Assembly (NCBI RefSeq): GCF_014349155.1
Contig: NZ_JACSIT010000138.1
Span: 72,759 to 136,758 of the forward strand
Length of the DNA: 64,000 nt
Source of the DNA: Neolewinella lacunae
GTDB lineage: Bacteria; Bacteroidota; Bacteroidia; Chitinophagales; Saprospiraceae
Direction of reading: 5' to 3'
Shown here: piece by piece, positions 51,308 to 59,128 of the stretch
Layout: every line of letters begins with the position of its first letter
Position numbering within the stretch: the stretch's first letter is position 1
Made by a program: the position numbers and the translations under genes
Notes under the pieces: model-generated
What the model was told of the DNA's origin: nothing
Databases searched by the model: none
Seen by the model: the letters and a program-made list of their open reading frames with translations, nothing else

Positions 51308-51436
51308 AGATAAGGAAAGGAGTAAAGGCGGAAGGGCGTAAAGGAATAAGGGAGTAAAGGAGGAAGGGGGTAAAGGCGGCTGCCCGCTACTGAACTATGA
51401 ACTACTGAACTATGAACTATGAACTATGAACTATGC
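51308..51436. repeat. GGAGTAAAGG purine tract then GAACTAT heptamers
   Basis: AAGGAAAGGAGTAAAGGCGG-type units (51308-51376) followed by about seven GAACTAT/GAACTACT units (51389-51436) in the yicC/arcA divergent gap. The same two repeat types adjoin each other at 4012-4085 and 22075-22210. Confidence 0.8.
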
Positions 51437-51538
51437 ACTATAAACTGGCGCAGGAAAAGTCGCTCCTTCTCCCTTCGAGACGTTCGGCGCTGCCCTATCT
51501 TCGCCCAACCGTGATTGCCCTGACCAAATTACCGTCCT

Positions 51539-52795
51539 TTGCCCATCCAAGTACACTCCGAAATTGCCCCCTTACGCAGGGTGCTCATCCACCGGCCCGA
51601 TGCGGGTACGGCCACCATCACGCCCCAGCGGGCGGAAGAGTTGTTGTTTGACGACATTGTCTACCTGCCCAAGATGCAGCAGGAGCACGATGTGTTCACT
51701 ACCCTGCTGCGCCGTTTTCTGGGGCCGGCGGGGGTGCTCGAAATCGCTGATCTTTTGACGCAGGCCATTGCCGAATCCCCTTCGGCGACGCGGGAGATGC
51801 TGGAGATGATCGTCAGCTGGGAAGAATTGCCCGTCGTGTACGTCGAACGCCTGCTGGCCCTCTCGCCAAGGGAGCTGACCGAAGTGCTCATCACCGGCTA
51901 CCTGCCCACCGAAGACAGCCGTCTGTTTGACCCCATCCCCAACTTCATCTTCACGCGCGACATCGCCGTGACGATCAACGACTACCTCCTCATCACCAAG
52001 GCGGCCAAGCTGGCCCGGAGCCGGGAGAACTTCCTGACGCGCCTGGTCATCTTCGCCCACCCTTATTTCAAGGAACTCTGGGAGGCCGACCGCGTCATCA
52101 ACCTCAACAACGTCGAACTCTTCCCGCCCAGTCGTTTGGCTGAGAAGGTCTGCATCGAGGGCGGCGACGTGATGCTGCTCAACAGGGATTACCTGCTCAT
52201 TGGCGAGTCCGAACGCTCCAGCAACTACTCGCTGCGCTGCCTGGCGGATGTCCTGTTCGCCCGCGGGGTGGTAAAAAACGTCGTGCGCGTCAGTGTCCCC
52301 GCCGAGCGGAGCTTCATGCACCTGGACACGATCTTCACCCAGATTGACGAGCACGACTACGTCTGCTACGCGCCCATCGTCTGCGAAGGAGGAAGACCCG
52401 CCGGGGTGGAAGTCTGGCGCGCCAACGGCCAAAGCAGCAGCTACTCCAGCCTGAAGGAATGCATCCTGGCGGAGATCGACCCCCTGGCCCGTTTCCTTCC
52501 CTCCGGCGGCGGCAAAAGTCCTTTCCAGGAAAGGGAGCAGTGGACGGACGGCTGCAACCTGGTGGCCCTCGGCCCGGGCATTGCCATTACCTACGACCGT
52601 AATCCCGTCACTGCTCAGACCCTGGAGGCCGCTGGTTATACCGTCGTCGGGGCCGTCCGCCTGATCGAGCAAATTGACAACGAAGGCCTCCGCCCCGAGA
52701 CCGTCCACAAGACCATCATCACCCTGCCCAGCGGCGAGCTGAGCCGGGGGCGCGGGGGCAGCCACTGCATGACTTGCCCGATTGAGCGGGGGTGA
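51539..52795 (+). CDS. arcA: Arginine deiminase
   Basis: 418 aa. Hydrolyses arginine to citrulline and ammonia. VHSEIAPLRRVLIHRPD at the N-terminus, PNFIFTRDIAVTI, CIEGGDVMLLN, SFMHLDTIFTQID and the C-terminal catalytic GRGGSHCMTCP are the guanidino-modifying-enzyme signatures in order. The frame is closed by TGA at 51521, so the only conventional start is TTG at 51539; ATC at 51545 is an alternative. A -7-like TATCTTCG lies at 51496-51503. No arcB or arcC adjoins it, so it may serve catabolism or acid/nitrogen supply. Confidence 0.95.
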   Translation: MPIQVHSEIAPLRRVLIHRPDAGTATITPQRAEELLFDDIVYLPKMQQEHDVFTTLLRRFLGPAGVLEIADLLTQAIAESPSATREMLEMIVSWEELPVVYVERLLALSPRELTEVLITGYLPTEDSRLFDPIPNFIFTRDIAVTINDYLLITKAAKLARSRENFLTRLVIFAHPYFKELWEADRVINLNNVELFPPSRLAEKVCIEGGDVMLLNRDYLLIGESERSSNYSLRCLADVLFARGVVKNVVRVSVPAERSFMHLDTIFTQIDEHDYVCYAPIVCEGGRPAGVEVWRANGQSSSYSSLKECILAEIDPLARFLPSGGGKSPFQEREQWTDGCNLVALGPGIAITYDRNPVTAQTLEAAGYTVVGAVRLIEQIDNEGLRPETVHKTIITLPSGELSRGRGGSHCMTCPIERG

Positions 52796-52805
52796 TTATG
52801 GTCAG

Positions 52806-52899
52806 TTTGGGGGTAGTTCGGTAGTCTCGTAATTCGGTAGCGGGGTATTGTCCACTACCGAACTACAAAACTACAATACTACGGAACTACCGAACTACC
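52806..52899. repeat. Inverted GTAGTTCGGTAGT repeats between convergent genes
   Basis: GTAGTTCGGTAGT units (52812-52844) are matched by inverted ACTACCGAACTAC units (52852-52899), allowing a long stem. It may act as terminator for arcA and rtcB and is related to the window's AGTTC arrays. Confidence 0.75.
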
Positions 52900-52966
52900 T
52901 TCTAAGGGCCGTTAAAGACCAATTAGCTGGGATTATTGCCAGGGCTCAACCTACCTTAATCAGCCT

Positions 52967-54364
52967 CTAACGCCGTCCTTTCTGCCGTTTGCCCTTGCGC
53001 CAGGGGGCGTTTGCCTGCCAGTCGCCGGCCATGATGCAGCCGTAGGGCATGATGCGATCGAGGACCGTCCCCAAGCCAAATTCGCTCATCTGGTCCTGGA
53101 CCATCTGGGCGCTTTTGTAGGCGGAGGGCAGCTCAGAAATATCGATGACGCCGGAGTAGAAGCGGACGTCGAGGCCGGCCGTTTCCTTGGCGAAGATGGC
53201 TTCGACCGTGCGGTTGCCCTGGGCGCGCTTGTGGGCGGAGCGGCTCACGTTGCGGCCGGCCCCGTGGGGTGCGAATCCGAGGTTCGTAGGAGTGGTGGCC
53301 CCCTCGACGATCAAGACGGGCTCGGCCATGTTCAGGGGGATGAGGCGGCGACCGTCGGCAGCGTCGGGGACGAACTTGCTATCCAGCGGGGTAGCACCCT
53401 TGGCGTGGTAGAACAGGTCCTCGTCTTTGAATACGAAGTTGTGTTCGTTCCAAAACCGGTCTTTCACCTCGCTGTTGACTGCCGCAACGGTGCGGTCGTG
53501 CAGCAGGGTGTGGTTCAGTTTGGTCCATTCGCGTACCAGCTGGAGGGCTTCCCAGTAGGCCCGGCCGCTGGGGTCGGTGTAGGGAATCCAGGCGTTGTAG
53601 CTGGGGGTGGCGGGGGAGAGGTCTTTGCGGAAGGCTTCGGCGACCTGCATGCCGCGCTTGTAGAGGTGGGCGCCCAGGCCGCGGGAGCCATGGTGGGTGA
53701 CCATGACGGTATCTCCCGTGGCGGCGGAGCGACCGACGAACAGGAAGTGGTTGCCGTCGCCCTGGGTACCGAGGTGGGCGCTGGCCAGTTGGCGGCTGTC
53801 TTTGTCGTCGAGGAAGGCGTTAGCCGCCAGCTTTTCGCGGAGCTCGGTGGGCAGGGGAAACTCGGCGTGGCGGGGCCGTCCGCCGCCCCCGAAGTGGGTG
53901 ATGCCCATCGCGGCGTTGAGGACGGCGGTGGGGTCCACCTGGCCCAGGTTGGTCATCATGACGGAGCAACAAATGTCGGCACTGTGCATGGCGGGGTGGA
54001 TGGCGTTTTTGGCTACTACGACGCCGCCGACGGGAATTTGTCCCTTAGGGCCGGTAGGACACGCGTCGGGCATAACGGCTCCGCCGACGAGGGTAGGCGT
54101 GCGCATCAGGGTTTCCATGGTGGCCATGACGTCGGCAACGTTGGCGGCTTCTTCGGGGGTTTCGGCGCGGAGGTTGCGGTGGAAGGGCAGTGCTGCGGGG
54201 TAGGGATCGATGATGGTGGGTTGGTGGCGGTCGAGGAAATCCGTCAGGTCGGTGCCGCTCAGCCCGGCGGCGTTGGCGTGCTCGATGGCAGCGGCGAACC
54301 ATTTTCCAGGTCGGTAGCCCAATTCAGTAAGGGTTTTTCCGGTGATCATACTCGGGGTCTTCAA
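52967..54364 (-). CDS. rtcB: RtcB-family RNA ligase
   Basis: 465 aa (or from the ATG at 54349, MITGKTLTEL). Mn2+/GTP-dependent ligase joining 2',3'-cyclic phosphate and 5'-OH RNA ends in RNA repair. HSADICCSVMM (metal Asp and Cys), GTQGDGNHFLFV, MVTHHGSRGLGAHLY, and APHGAGRNVSRSAHKR with the guanylylated His are present, so the active site is intact. Length and the PDACPTGPKGQIPVGGVVV block fit the bacterial RtcB2-like branch. No RtcA or archease adjoins it. Confidence 0.94.
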   Translation of the reverse strand: MKTPSMITGKTLTELGYRPGKWFAAAIEHANAAGLSGTDLTDFLDRHQPTIIDPYPAALPFHRNLRAETPEEAANVADVMATMETLMRTPTLVGGAVMPDACPTGPKGQIPVGGVVVAKNAIHPAMHSADICCSVMMTNLGQVDPTAVLNAAMGITHFGGGGRPRHAEFPLPTELREKLAANAFLDDKDSRQLASAHLGTQGDGNHFLFVGRSAATGDTVMVTHHGSRGLGAHLYKRGMQVAEAFRKDLSPATPSYNAWIPYTDPSGRAYWEALQLVREWTKLNHTLLHDRTVAAVNSEVKDRFWNEHNFVFKDEDLFYHAKGATPLDSKFVPDAADGRRLIPLNMAEPVLIVEGATTPTNLGFAPHGAGRNVSRSAHKRAQGNRTVEAIFAKETAGLDVRFYSGVIDISELPSAYKSAQMVQDQMSEFGLGTVLDRIMPYGCIMAGDWQANAPWRKGKRQKGRR

Positions 54365-54651
54365 GTTGTAAGGTTAGCAGGTTGGTTATAAACTCTTCCC
54401 TTGAAAAATAAGTTCCCCCGGGGCGGATTTACGCTATTTGCTATCCCGGTAACGCAATTTTTTTCAAGCAAATAAAAACACATTCACCGCATTTTTGCGG
54501 CGAATAATTCGCTTTTTCACCGCACGCAGCGCCTAGGGCCAACGCCATAGCACCCCAGCCCGGCCCCACCGAGACTGCGCATTTGCTCGACCCTGAAAGC
54601 AGTGAGCGACATTATGCGCTTTACCTCGCCTCGCTCCTTTGTCCCGTTCCT
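54365..54651. other. Intergenic region without a recognised gene
   Basis: Relatively A+T-rich (54450-54520: AATTTTTTTCAAGCAAATAA, then CACCGCATTTTTGCGGCG hairpin-like). It holds the rtcB promoter; no ORF or RNA that I can support. Confidence 0.5.
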
Positions 54652-54670
54652 GGCACCTGCGGCCGCGCCC
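54652..54670 (+). repeat. Dispersed 19-bp element, copy 12
   Basis: Perfect GGCACCTGCGGCCGCGCCC preceded by CTCCTTTGTCCCGTTCCT. Like copy 10 it faces the 3' end of a convergent gene. Confidence 0.9.
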
Positions 54671-54729
54671 AAACTGAGCTAACCGCGCCGTTAAGCAACC
54701 CGCTCCGAAAAAAACAGTTCCCCTCCGGA

Positions 54730-54768
54730 CAAAAAAAGCCCCGCACCGGGGTAATCCGGGCGGGGCTT
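54730..54768 (-). terminator. Terminator of the DUF2911 gene
   Basis: Minus strand: AAGCCCCGC, inner CCGG/CCGG, GCGGGGCTT, then seven T. It lies 18 nt past the stop at 54786. Confidence 0.88.
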
Positions 54769-54785
54769 ACTTGGCTTTTTGTGCG

Positions 54786-55892
54786 TTACTTCTTCACCTT
54801 GATGGGCAGGCGGGCCATCGTGTTTTCCCAGCCGACGACCAGTTCGAGAACGTCGCCTTTTTCCACGAAGGTCATGGAGAGGGCTTCGACCATCTCCGGG
54901 GTTTTCTCCGTTTTGGCGGTGACGGTTACGACGTTGTCCTTCTCGTCGTGGTTGGCCTCGCCCCAGGATTGCACGTTGCGGTGGATGATGAAATCCCAGC
55001 TGCCTTCGTTGACCTTGGCGAAGAGGCCGTAGCGGCCCGCGCGGATCTCTTTGCCGCCGATGACGACGTCCTTGAAGAAGGTGATTTCCGTGGTTTCGTT
55101 GGCTCCGAGGCGCCACATTTTGCCGTAGGGGAGCATTTCGCCGAACACTTTGCGGCCTTTCGCCTTGGGGCGGCTGTAGATGACGCGGACCTGGGGCTCG
55201 TTGGCGGCCAGTTCTTCGGCTTTCAAGTAGTTGCGCAGGCGGCTCATGTTGGGGTGCTGCACCAGGTCCATGGGGCTGGCGTCGTCCATGTCATTGGCCA
55301 GCACGGCGGGGTTCAGGTTGATGGGCAGGGCGGCGCGGGTGCGGTCCCAGGCGTAGACCATGTGGACGTTGTTGTCGTCGATTTTCTGGAAGCCGATGGT
55401 GAAAATCTCCCGTGGCGTGCTCACCGTTTCGGTGGGGATGGCAACGGCAACGAGGTCTTTGCTGATGTCGCGGTTTTCGGCTCCGCCGATGAAGCGCTCG
55501 CTGGAAATCTTGATGATCCACTGGTTGGGGTAGAGCTGGGCGAACATGGTGTAGGTGCCAGCCGGAACGTAGGTGCCGCCGATTTCCACGGCCTGGTAAA
55601 AGGTCACTTCGGTGGCTTCGTTGGCGCCCAGTCGCCAGTCTTTACCCCAGGGTTCGAGGCCACCGAATACCTCGCGGCCTTTCTTTTTGGGGCGGCCGTA
55701 GAAGACCTTGATTTTCCGTTCCCGCTCGGGGTCGTTGGCGTCCAGGTAGTTGAGGTAAGCGGAATTTTCGGGGTAGTGGGCGGCGTCCATGGAGCTGGCG
55801 TCCAGGTCGCCAAATTTCACTTCCTGGGCGCTCAGGGTGGTGCAGGCGGCCAGCAGGAGGCAGCAGCACAACAGTAGGTAATTGGTTCTCAT
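54786..55892 (-). CDS. Tandem DUF2911 protein, secreted
   Basis: 368 aa from the ATG at 55892 (MRTNYLLLCCCLLLAAC, signal peptide, possibly lipidated at LLAAC). Two DUF2911 domains in tandem: (1) VKVFYGRPKKKGREVFGGLEPWGKDWRLGANEATEVTF (core GREVFGGL, WRLGANEATE) at about 50-170; (2) RVIYSRPKAKGRKVFGEML, WRLGANETTEITF at about 215-335. The G..W..GANE.TE motif is the family signature. Function unknown. Longer frames upstream read through a 19-bp element and are rejected. Confidence 0.88.
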   Translation of the reverse strand: MRTNYLLLCCCLLLAACTTLSAQEVKFGDLDASSMDAAHYPENSAYLNYLDANDPERERKIKVFYGRPKKKGREVFGGLEPWGKDWRLGANEATEVTFYQAVEIGGTYVPAGTYTMFAQLYPNQWIIKISSERFIGGAENRDISKDLVAVAIPTETVSTPREIFTIGFQKIDDNNVHMVYAWDRTRAALPINLNPAVLANDMDDASPMDLVQHPNMSRLRNYLKAEELAANEPQVRVIYSRPKAKGRKVFGEMLPYGKMWRLGANETTEITFFKDVVIGGKEIRAGRYGLFAKVNEGSWDFIIHRNVQSWGEANHDEKDNVVTVTAKTEKTPEMVEALSMTFVEKGDVLELVVGWENTMARLPIKVKK

Positions 55893-55993
55893 TGCGTTGG
55901 ATTTTTTTGGTTTGCGGGGCGAAAATACTACAAGTGTGGTATACGAATTGCCGTTTGGGGACAAATGCGGGATTTTTTGGGTTGGAACATTTT

Positions 55994-56012
55994 GGGCGCG
56001 GCCGCAGGTGCT
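55994..56012 (-). repeat. Dispersed 19-bp element, copy 13, with adjoining G/C block
   Basis: Minus-strand GCACCTGCGGCCGCGCCC, 101 nt upstream of the DUF2911 start and reading toward it. Immediately upstream in its own direction (56013-56040) is C6TTCG6TTG6, the same type of block as beside copy 2. Confidence 0.88.
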
Positions 56013-56114
56013 CCCCCCCAACCCCCCGAAGGGGGGAGTCAGGACAAGGAGCAAGGGAGGATTCCAGGCTGAGTAATAAACCGAAGTTTCAGGTAGGAAC
56101 GCCAGCTTAGTCCC

Positions 56115-57362
56115 CTACCCTCTTTGCTTACCTACCAAGACCGCTACGCAGGCGTCTCCGGTGATGTTGACGACGGTGCGGCACATATCCAGCGGGCGGT
56201 CAACGGCCAAAATCATGGCCAGCGCCAGCGGCAGGCGTTCGCTGGGAAAGCCGACGGATTCCAGGACGATGACCAGCATGACGATGCCCGCGCTCGGTGC
56301 TCCCGCCGCGCCAATGGAGGCCATCGAGGCGGTGAGGACGATGATCAGTTGGTCGTTCCAAGCCAGTTCGTGGCCCAGGACCTGGCAAACGAAAACGGTG
56401 GCGATGGCCTGCATCAGGCTGGTGGCGTCCATATTGACGGTCGCGCCGATGGGGCACACGAAACTGACGACTTCGCTTTCCACGCCCAGGTTGCCTTCGA
56501 CGACTTCCATGGTGACGGGCAGCGTAGCCATGCTGGAACTGGTGGAAAAGGCGACCAATTGGGCGGGTAAAATGCCCCGGACAAATCGTCCCACGGGCAT
56601 CCCCGCGAACACGCGCGTCAGCAGCGGATAGAGCATGAGCAGGATGGCCATGCCCAGCACCAACACCAGTGCGTAGCTGAGCAGGGCCCGAAGAATGCCC
56701 GCGTCGGGGATTTCCGCGAAGAGGGCCGCCATGAGGGCCACCACCGCGAAGGGAGAGATTTTGATGATGGCATCCACCATTTTCAGTAGTACGGCGTTGA
56801 GGGCGTCCACCAGCTTAATGACCGGCTCGCGCTGGGCGGCGGGGATGGAGAGCAAACAGATGCTGAAAAAGAGGGTGAAGAAGATGACTTGCAGCAGGGA
56901 GCCGTTTTGGCTCAGGGCTTCGAAGAGATTTTGCGGTACCAGGCGGACGAAAAAATCGAGGGGTCCGGCAGCAGCTGGCGGCGCGGCGGCGGGTCCGCTG
57001 TCCGTAGGCAGTTGTTCGGCGAGGGCGGCAACGGTGTCGGCCCCCACGTAGCTGCCCGGCCGGAAGAAATTGACCAGCAGCAGCCCGAGCAGCACGGCAA
57101 AAACCGTCGTAGCGAGGTACCAGGCGATGGTCCGCAGTCCCAGGCGGGAGAGGGTGCTGAGGTCGCTCAAATCGCTGATGCCTTTGGTGAGGGAGACGAA
57201 AATGAGCGGTACGGCGATCAACTTGAGGAGGCGGATGAAGATGTCGCCCACCGGTTTTATCCAGTCGCGGATGAACTCCGGTCCGCCGCTGAACTGGCTG
57301 GCGAGCCAACCGAGGGTGGCCCCGAGGAGGATGCCGAGGAGGATGCGGAAGTGGAGGGGCAT
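56115..57362 (-). CDS. Dicarboxylate/amino-acid:cation symporter (DAACS)
   Basis: 415 aa, eight membrane helices plus two re-entrant hairpins. SFSTSSSMATLPVT (serine-rich hairpin, here AFSTSSSMATLPVTMEV), CPIGATVNMDATSLMQAIATVF (NMDGT-like motif, here NMDAT) and GAAGAPSAGIVMLVIVLESVG are the DctA/GltP signatures. It couples uptake of glutamate, aspartate or C4-dicarboxylates to Na+ or H+. The NMDAT instead of NMDGT variant occurs in several marine members. It starts next to GAATGCGT repeats. Confidence 0.94.
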   Translation of the reverse strand: MPLHFRILLGILLGATLGWLASQFSGGPEFIRDWIKPVGDIFIRLLKLIAVPLIFVSLTKGISDLSDLSTLSRLGLRTIAWYLATTVFAVLLGLLLVNFFRPGSYVGADTVAALAEQLPTDSGPAAAPPAAAGPLDFFVRLVPQNLFEALSQNGSLLQVIFFTLFFSICLLSIPAAQREPVIKLVDALNAVLLKMVDAIIKISPFAVVALMAALFAEIPDAGILRALLSYALVLVLGMAILLMLYPLLTRVFAGMPVGRFVRGILPAQLVAFSTSSSMATLPVTMEVVEGNLGVESEVVSFVCPIGATVNMDATSLMQAIATVFVCQVLGHELAWNDQLIIVLTASMASIGAAGAPSAGIVMLVIVLESVGFPSERLPLALAMILAVDRPLDMCRTVVNITGDACVAVLVGKQRG

Positions 57363-57597
57363 GAGTGAATGGGTGAATGCGTGAATGGGTGAATGCGTGA
57401 ATGCGTGACCGCCGTAGGCAGCAGCGAAGCTAATGGGCTACCGCACGAGATAGGCGAGACTGAGTGATTTAGTGACCGCCGTAGGCAGCAGCGTAGCTAA
57501 TGCGTGAGCCTGGGGTACTGCGTAGCAAATGAGGGAAGGAATAAGGGAGTAAAGGGGGAAAGGAGTAAAGGATGAAGGGTAGAAAGGAGTGAAGGTA
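57362..57597. repeat. Composite repeat region: GAATGCGT units, 68-bp tandem block, purine tract
   Basis: 57362-57409 carries five to six GAATG(C/G)GT units. The block TGACCGCCGTAGGCAGCAGCG begins at 57405 and again at 57473 (period about 68), each followed by AGCTAATG. The 57400-57451 part is homologous to the minus strand of 4381-4432. 57537-57597 is a GGAGTAAAGG purine tract. No gene. Confidence 0.8.
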
Positions 57598-57645
57598 AGT
57601 GTCTGGGAGGGAAATTTTGTGGGCGGTGTTACCTTGGGACCCACA

Positions 57646-58737
57646 ATGCAAGAAATACGCCAAATCATTGCGCACTACGACCACTTAAAGGCCAGCAACA
57701 CCGCCTGTGCCCTAGCCGTAGTGGTGGAAGTAGAGGGCTCTTCCTACCGCCGCATTGGCGCGCGGCTGTTGGTGGGGGCCAACGGACAGTTCGCCGGGGG
57801 CATCAGCGGGGGTTGCCTGGAAGGGGACGCGCTGCGGCGGGCCAGCCGGGCGATTCTGGCGAGTGCGCCCTCCATTCACGTTTATGACACGCTCGATGGC
57901 GAAGACGCCGTCATTGGCATCGGACTGGGTTGCAATGGGCGCATTGCCGTGCTTTTCATTCCGCTCTCCTACGCGGATCCCCACAACGAGGTAGAAATTT
58001 TGCGGGGCTTGGTGGCGACCCGTAGTCCGCAACTGCTGGTGCGGGTGCTGCGGCAGTCGGCCGCCCTTTCTCCCCGGGTGTACCGCAGCGAAGAACTGCC
58101 CCAGTTGGCGGCGGCGTTGGGCCTGCCGCCCGAGATGTTGTCGGAAACGGCCAACGCGATCCTGCGGAGCAACCGGAGCCGCGTCGTCGCCCTGCCAGCC
58201 GACGCCGAGACGCCCCACCATTTACTCTGTGAAGTGGTTGCGCCGGAGGTACACCTCATCCTGACGGGCACCAACTACGACATCCCGCCGGCCCTGGCCG
58301 CCGCCCGGCAGCTGGGGTGGCGCACGACGCTGGTGGGCGCGCGCCGCAAATTCACGCCCCGGATGCAGGAATTGGCGGATACGCTGGTCGACTACGCGCA
58401 GGTCGGCAGCGTGGGGGTGGATGCGGCGACGGCCGTGGTGCTGATGTCGCACGATTACGAATGGGACAAAAAGATGGTGGTCCACTTCCTGCCGCTCCAG
58501 CCCGCCTACCTGGGCTTGCTCGGCCCCCGGAAGCGGGTGGAGAAAATGGCGGAAGAGATGCCCGAGCTGGATCTTCTGGCCTACCCGCGCTTGTACGCTC
58601 CGGTGGGGCTCGACATCGGGGCCGAATCCCCCGCCGAGATTGCCGCCAGCCTCGTCGCGGAGGTGGTCATGGTCTTGCGCGGGCGCACCGGGGGTGCCTT
58701 GCGGGAGCGGTCGGGGCCCGTCCACGAGCGGGAATAG
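57646..58737 (+). CDS. XdhC/CoxI-family protein
   Basis: 363 aa from the ATG at 57646. The N-terminal CoxI-like part has EGSSYRRIGARLLV and GGISGGCLEGDALRRA; the second half is the XdhC Rossmann-like domain (HLILTGTNYDIPPALAAARQLGWRTTLV in part; PAYLGLLGPRKRVEKM; YAPVGLDIGAESPAEIAASLVAEVV). Family members insert or sulfurate the molybdenum cofactor for xanthine-dehydrogenase-type enzymes. No molybdoenzyme gene adjoins it. A -7-like TACCTTGG ends 8 nt before the ATG, a third possibly leaderless start. Confidence 0.9.
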   Translation: MQEIRQIIAHYDHLKASNTACALAVVVEVEGSSYRRIGARLLVGANGQFAGGISGGCLEGDALRRASRAILASAPSIHVYDTLDGEDAVIGIGLGCNGRIAVLFIPLSYADPHNEVEILRGLVATRSPQLLVRVLRQSAALSPRVYRSEELPQLAAALGLPPEMLSETANAILRSNRSRVVALPADAETPHHLLCEVVAPEVHLILTGTNYDIPPALAAARQLGWRTTLVGARRKFTPRMQELADTLVDYAQVGSVGVDAATAVVLMSHDYEWDKKMVVHFLPLQPAYLGLLGPRKRVEKMAEEMPELDLLAYPRLYAPVGLDIGAESPAEIAASLVAEVVMVLRGRTGGALRERSGPVHERE

Positions 58738-58825
58738 CGCGGGGAGCGGAAAAATTTTTCTCCCTGATTTTCAAGCTCCTAGTTCAACTTTGGCCCGTCT
58801 GGACAAATTCTTTTTGGCCCGGGGC

Positions 58826-58857
58826 TTGCACTATTCAGCCGGACGCCTGTATATTTG
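58826..58857 (+). promoter_or_regulatory. tRNA-Asp promoter (TTG-N21-TATATTTG)
   Basis: TTG at 58826-58828 and TATATTTG at 58850-58857, about 60 nt before the first tRNA-Asp-like copy. Confidence 0.6.
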
Positions 58858-58918
58858 CCCAGCATTTGGGAAAACGGGTACCGAAACGCGGTGCTTTACC
58901 CCTTGTGCAACACTACTT

Positions 58919-58993
58919 GGTTTGGTAGTTCAGTTGGTTAGTATGCCGCCCTGTCATCCCGCAAGCCTGCGGGACGGGTTCGAGGACCACCAA
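58919..58993 (+). pseudogene. Degenerate tRNA-Asp copy
   Basis: The first 38 nt (GGTTTGGTAGTTCAGTTGGT onward, through the CTGTCA anticodon loop) match the intact tRNA-Asp at 59023 except one base. From about 58957 the sequence diverges: a TCCCGCA-AGCC-TGCGGGA hairpin replaces the 3' anticodon stem, and the T-arm and acceptor no longer pair well. Probably a partial duplicate. Confidence 0.7.
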
Positions 58994-59022
58994 ATTTTTA
59001 GTGTTGTAAATAAGAAACTATT

Positions 59023-59096
59023 GGTTTGGTAGTTCAGTTGGTTAGAATGCCGCCCTGTCACGGCGGAGGTCGCGGGTTCGAGTCCCGTCCAGACCG
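59023..59096 (+). tRNA. tRNA-Asp (GTC)
   Basis: 74 nt. Acceptor GGTTTGG/CCAGACC (one G-U), D-arm GTTC...GAAT, anticodon stem CCGCC/GGCGG with loop CTGTCAC (anticodon GTC), T-loop TTCGAGT, discriminator G. CCA not encoded. It is followed by a terminator, and the A+T-rich island begins about 120 nt further on. Confidence 0.93.
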
Positions 59097-59099
59097 CTT

Positions 59100-59128
59100 A
59101 AAAGCCGCTCCTTCGGGAGCGGCTTTTT
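59100..59128 (+). terminator. Terminator after tRNA-Asp
   Basis: AAAAGCCGCTCC-TTCG-GGAGCGGCTTTT with an extra-stable TTCG loop and a T-run. Confidence 0.9.
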
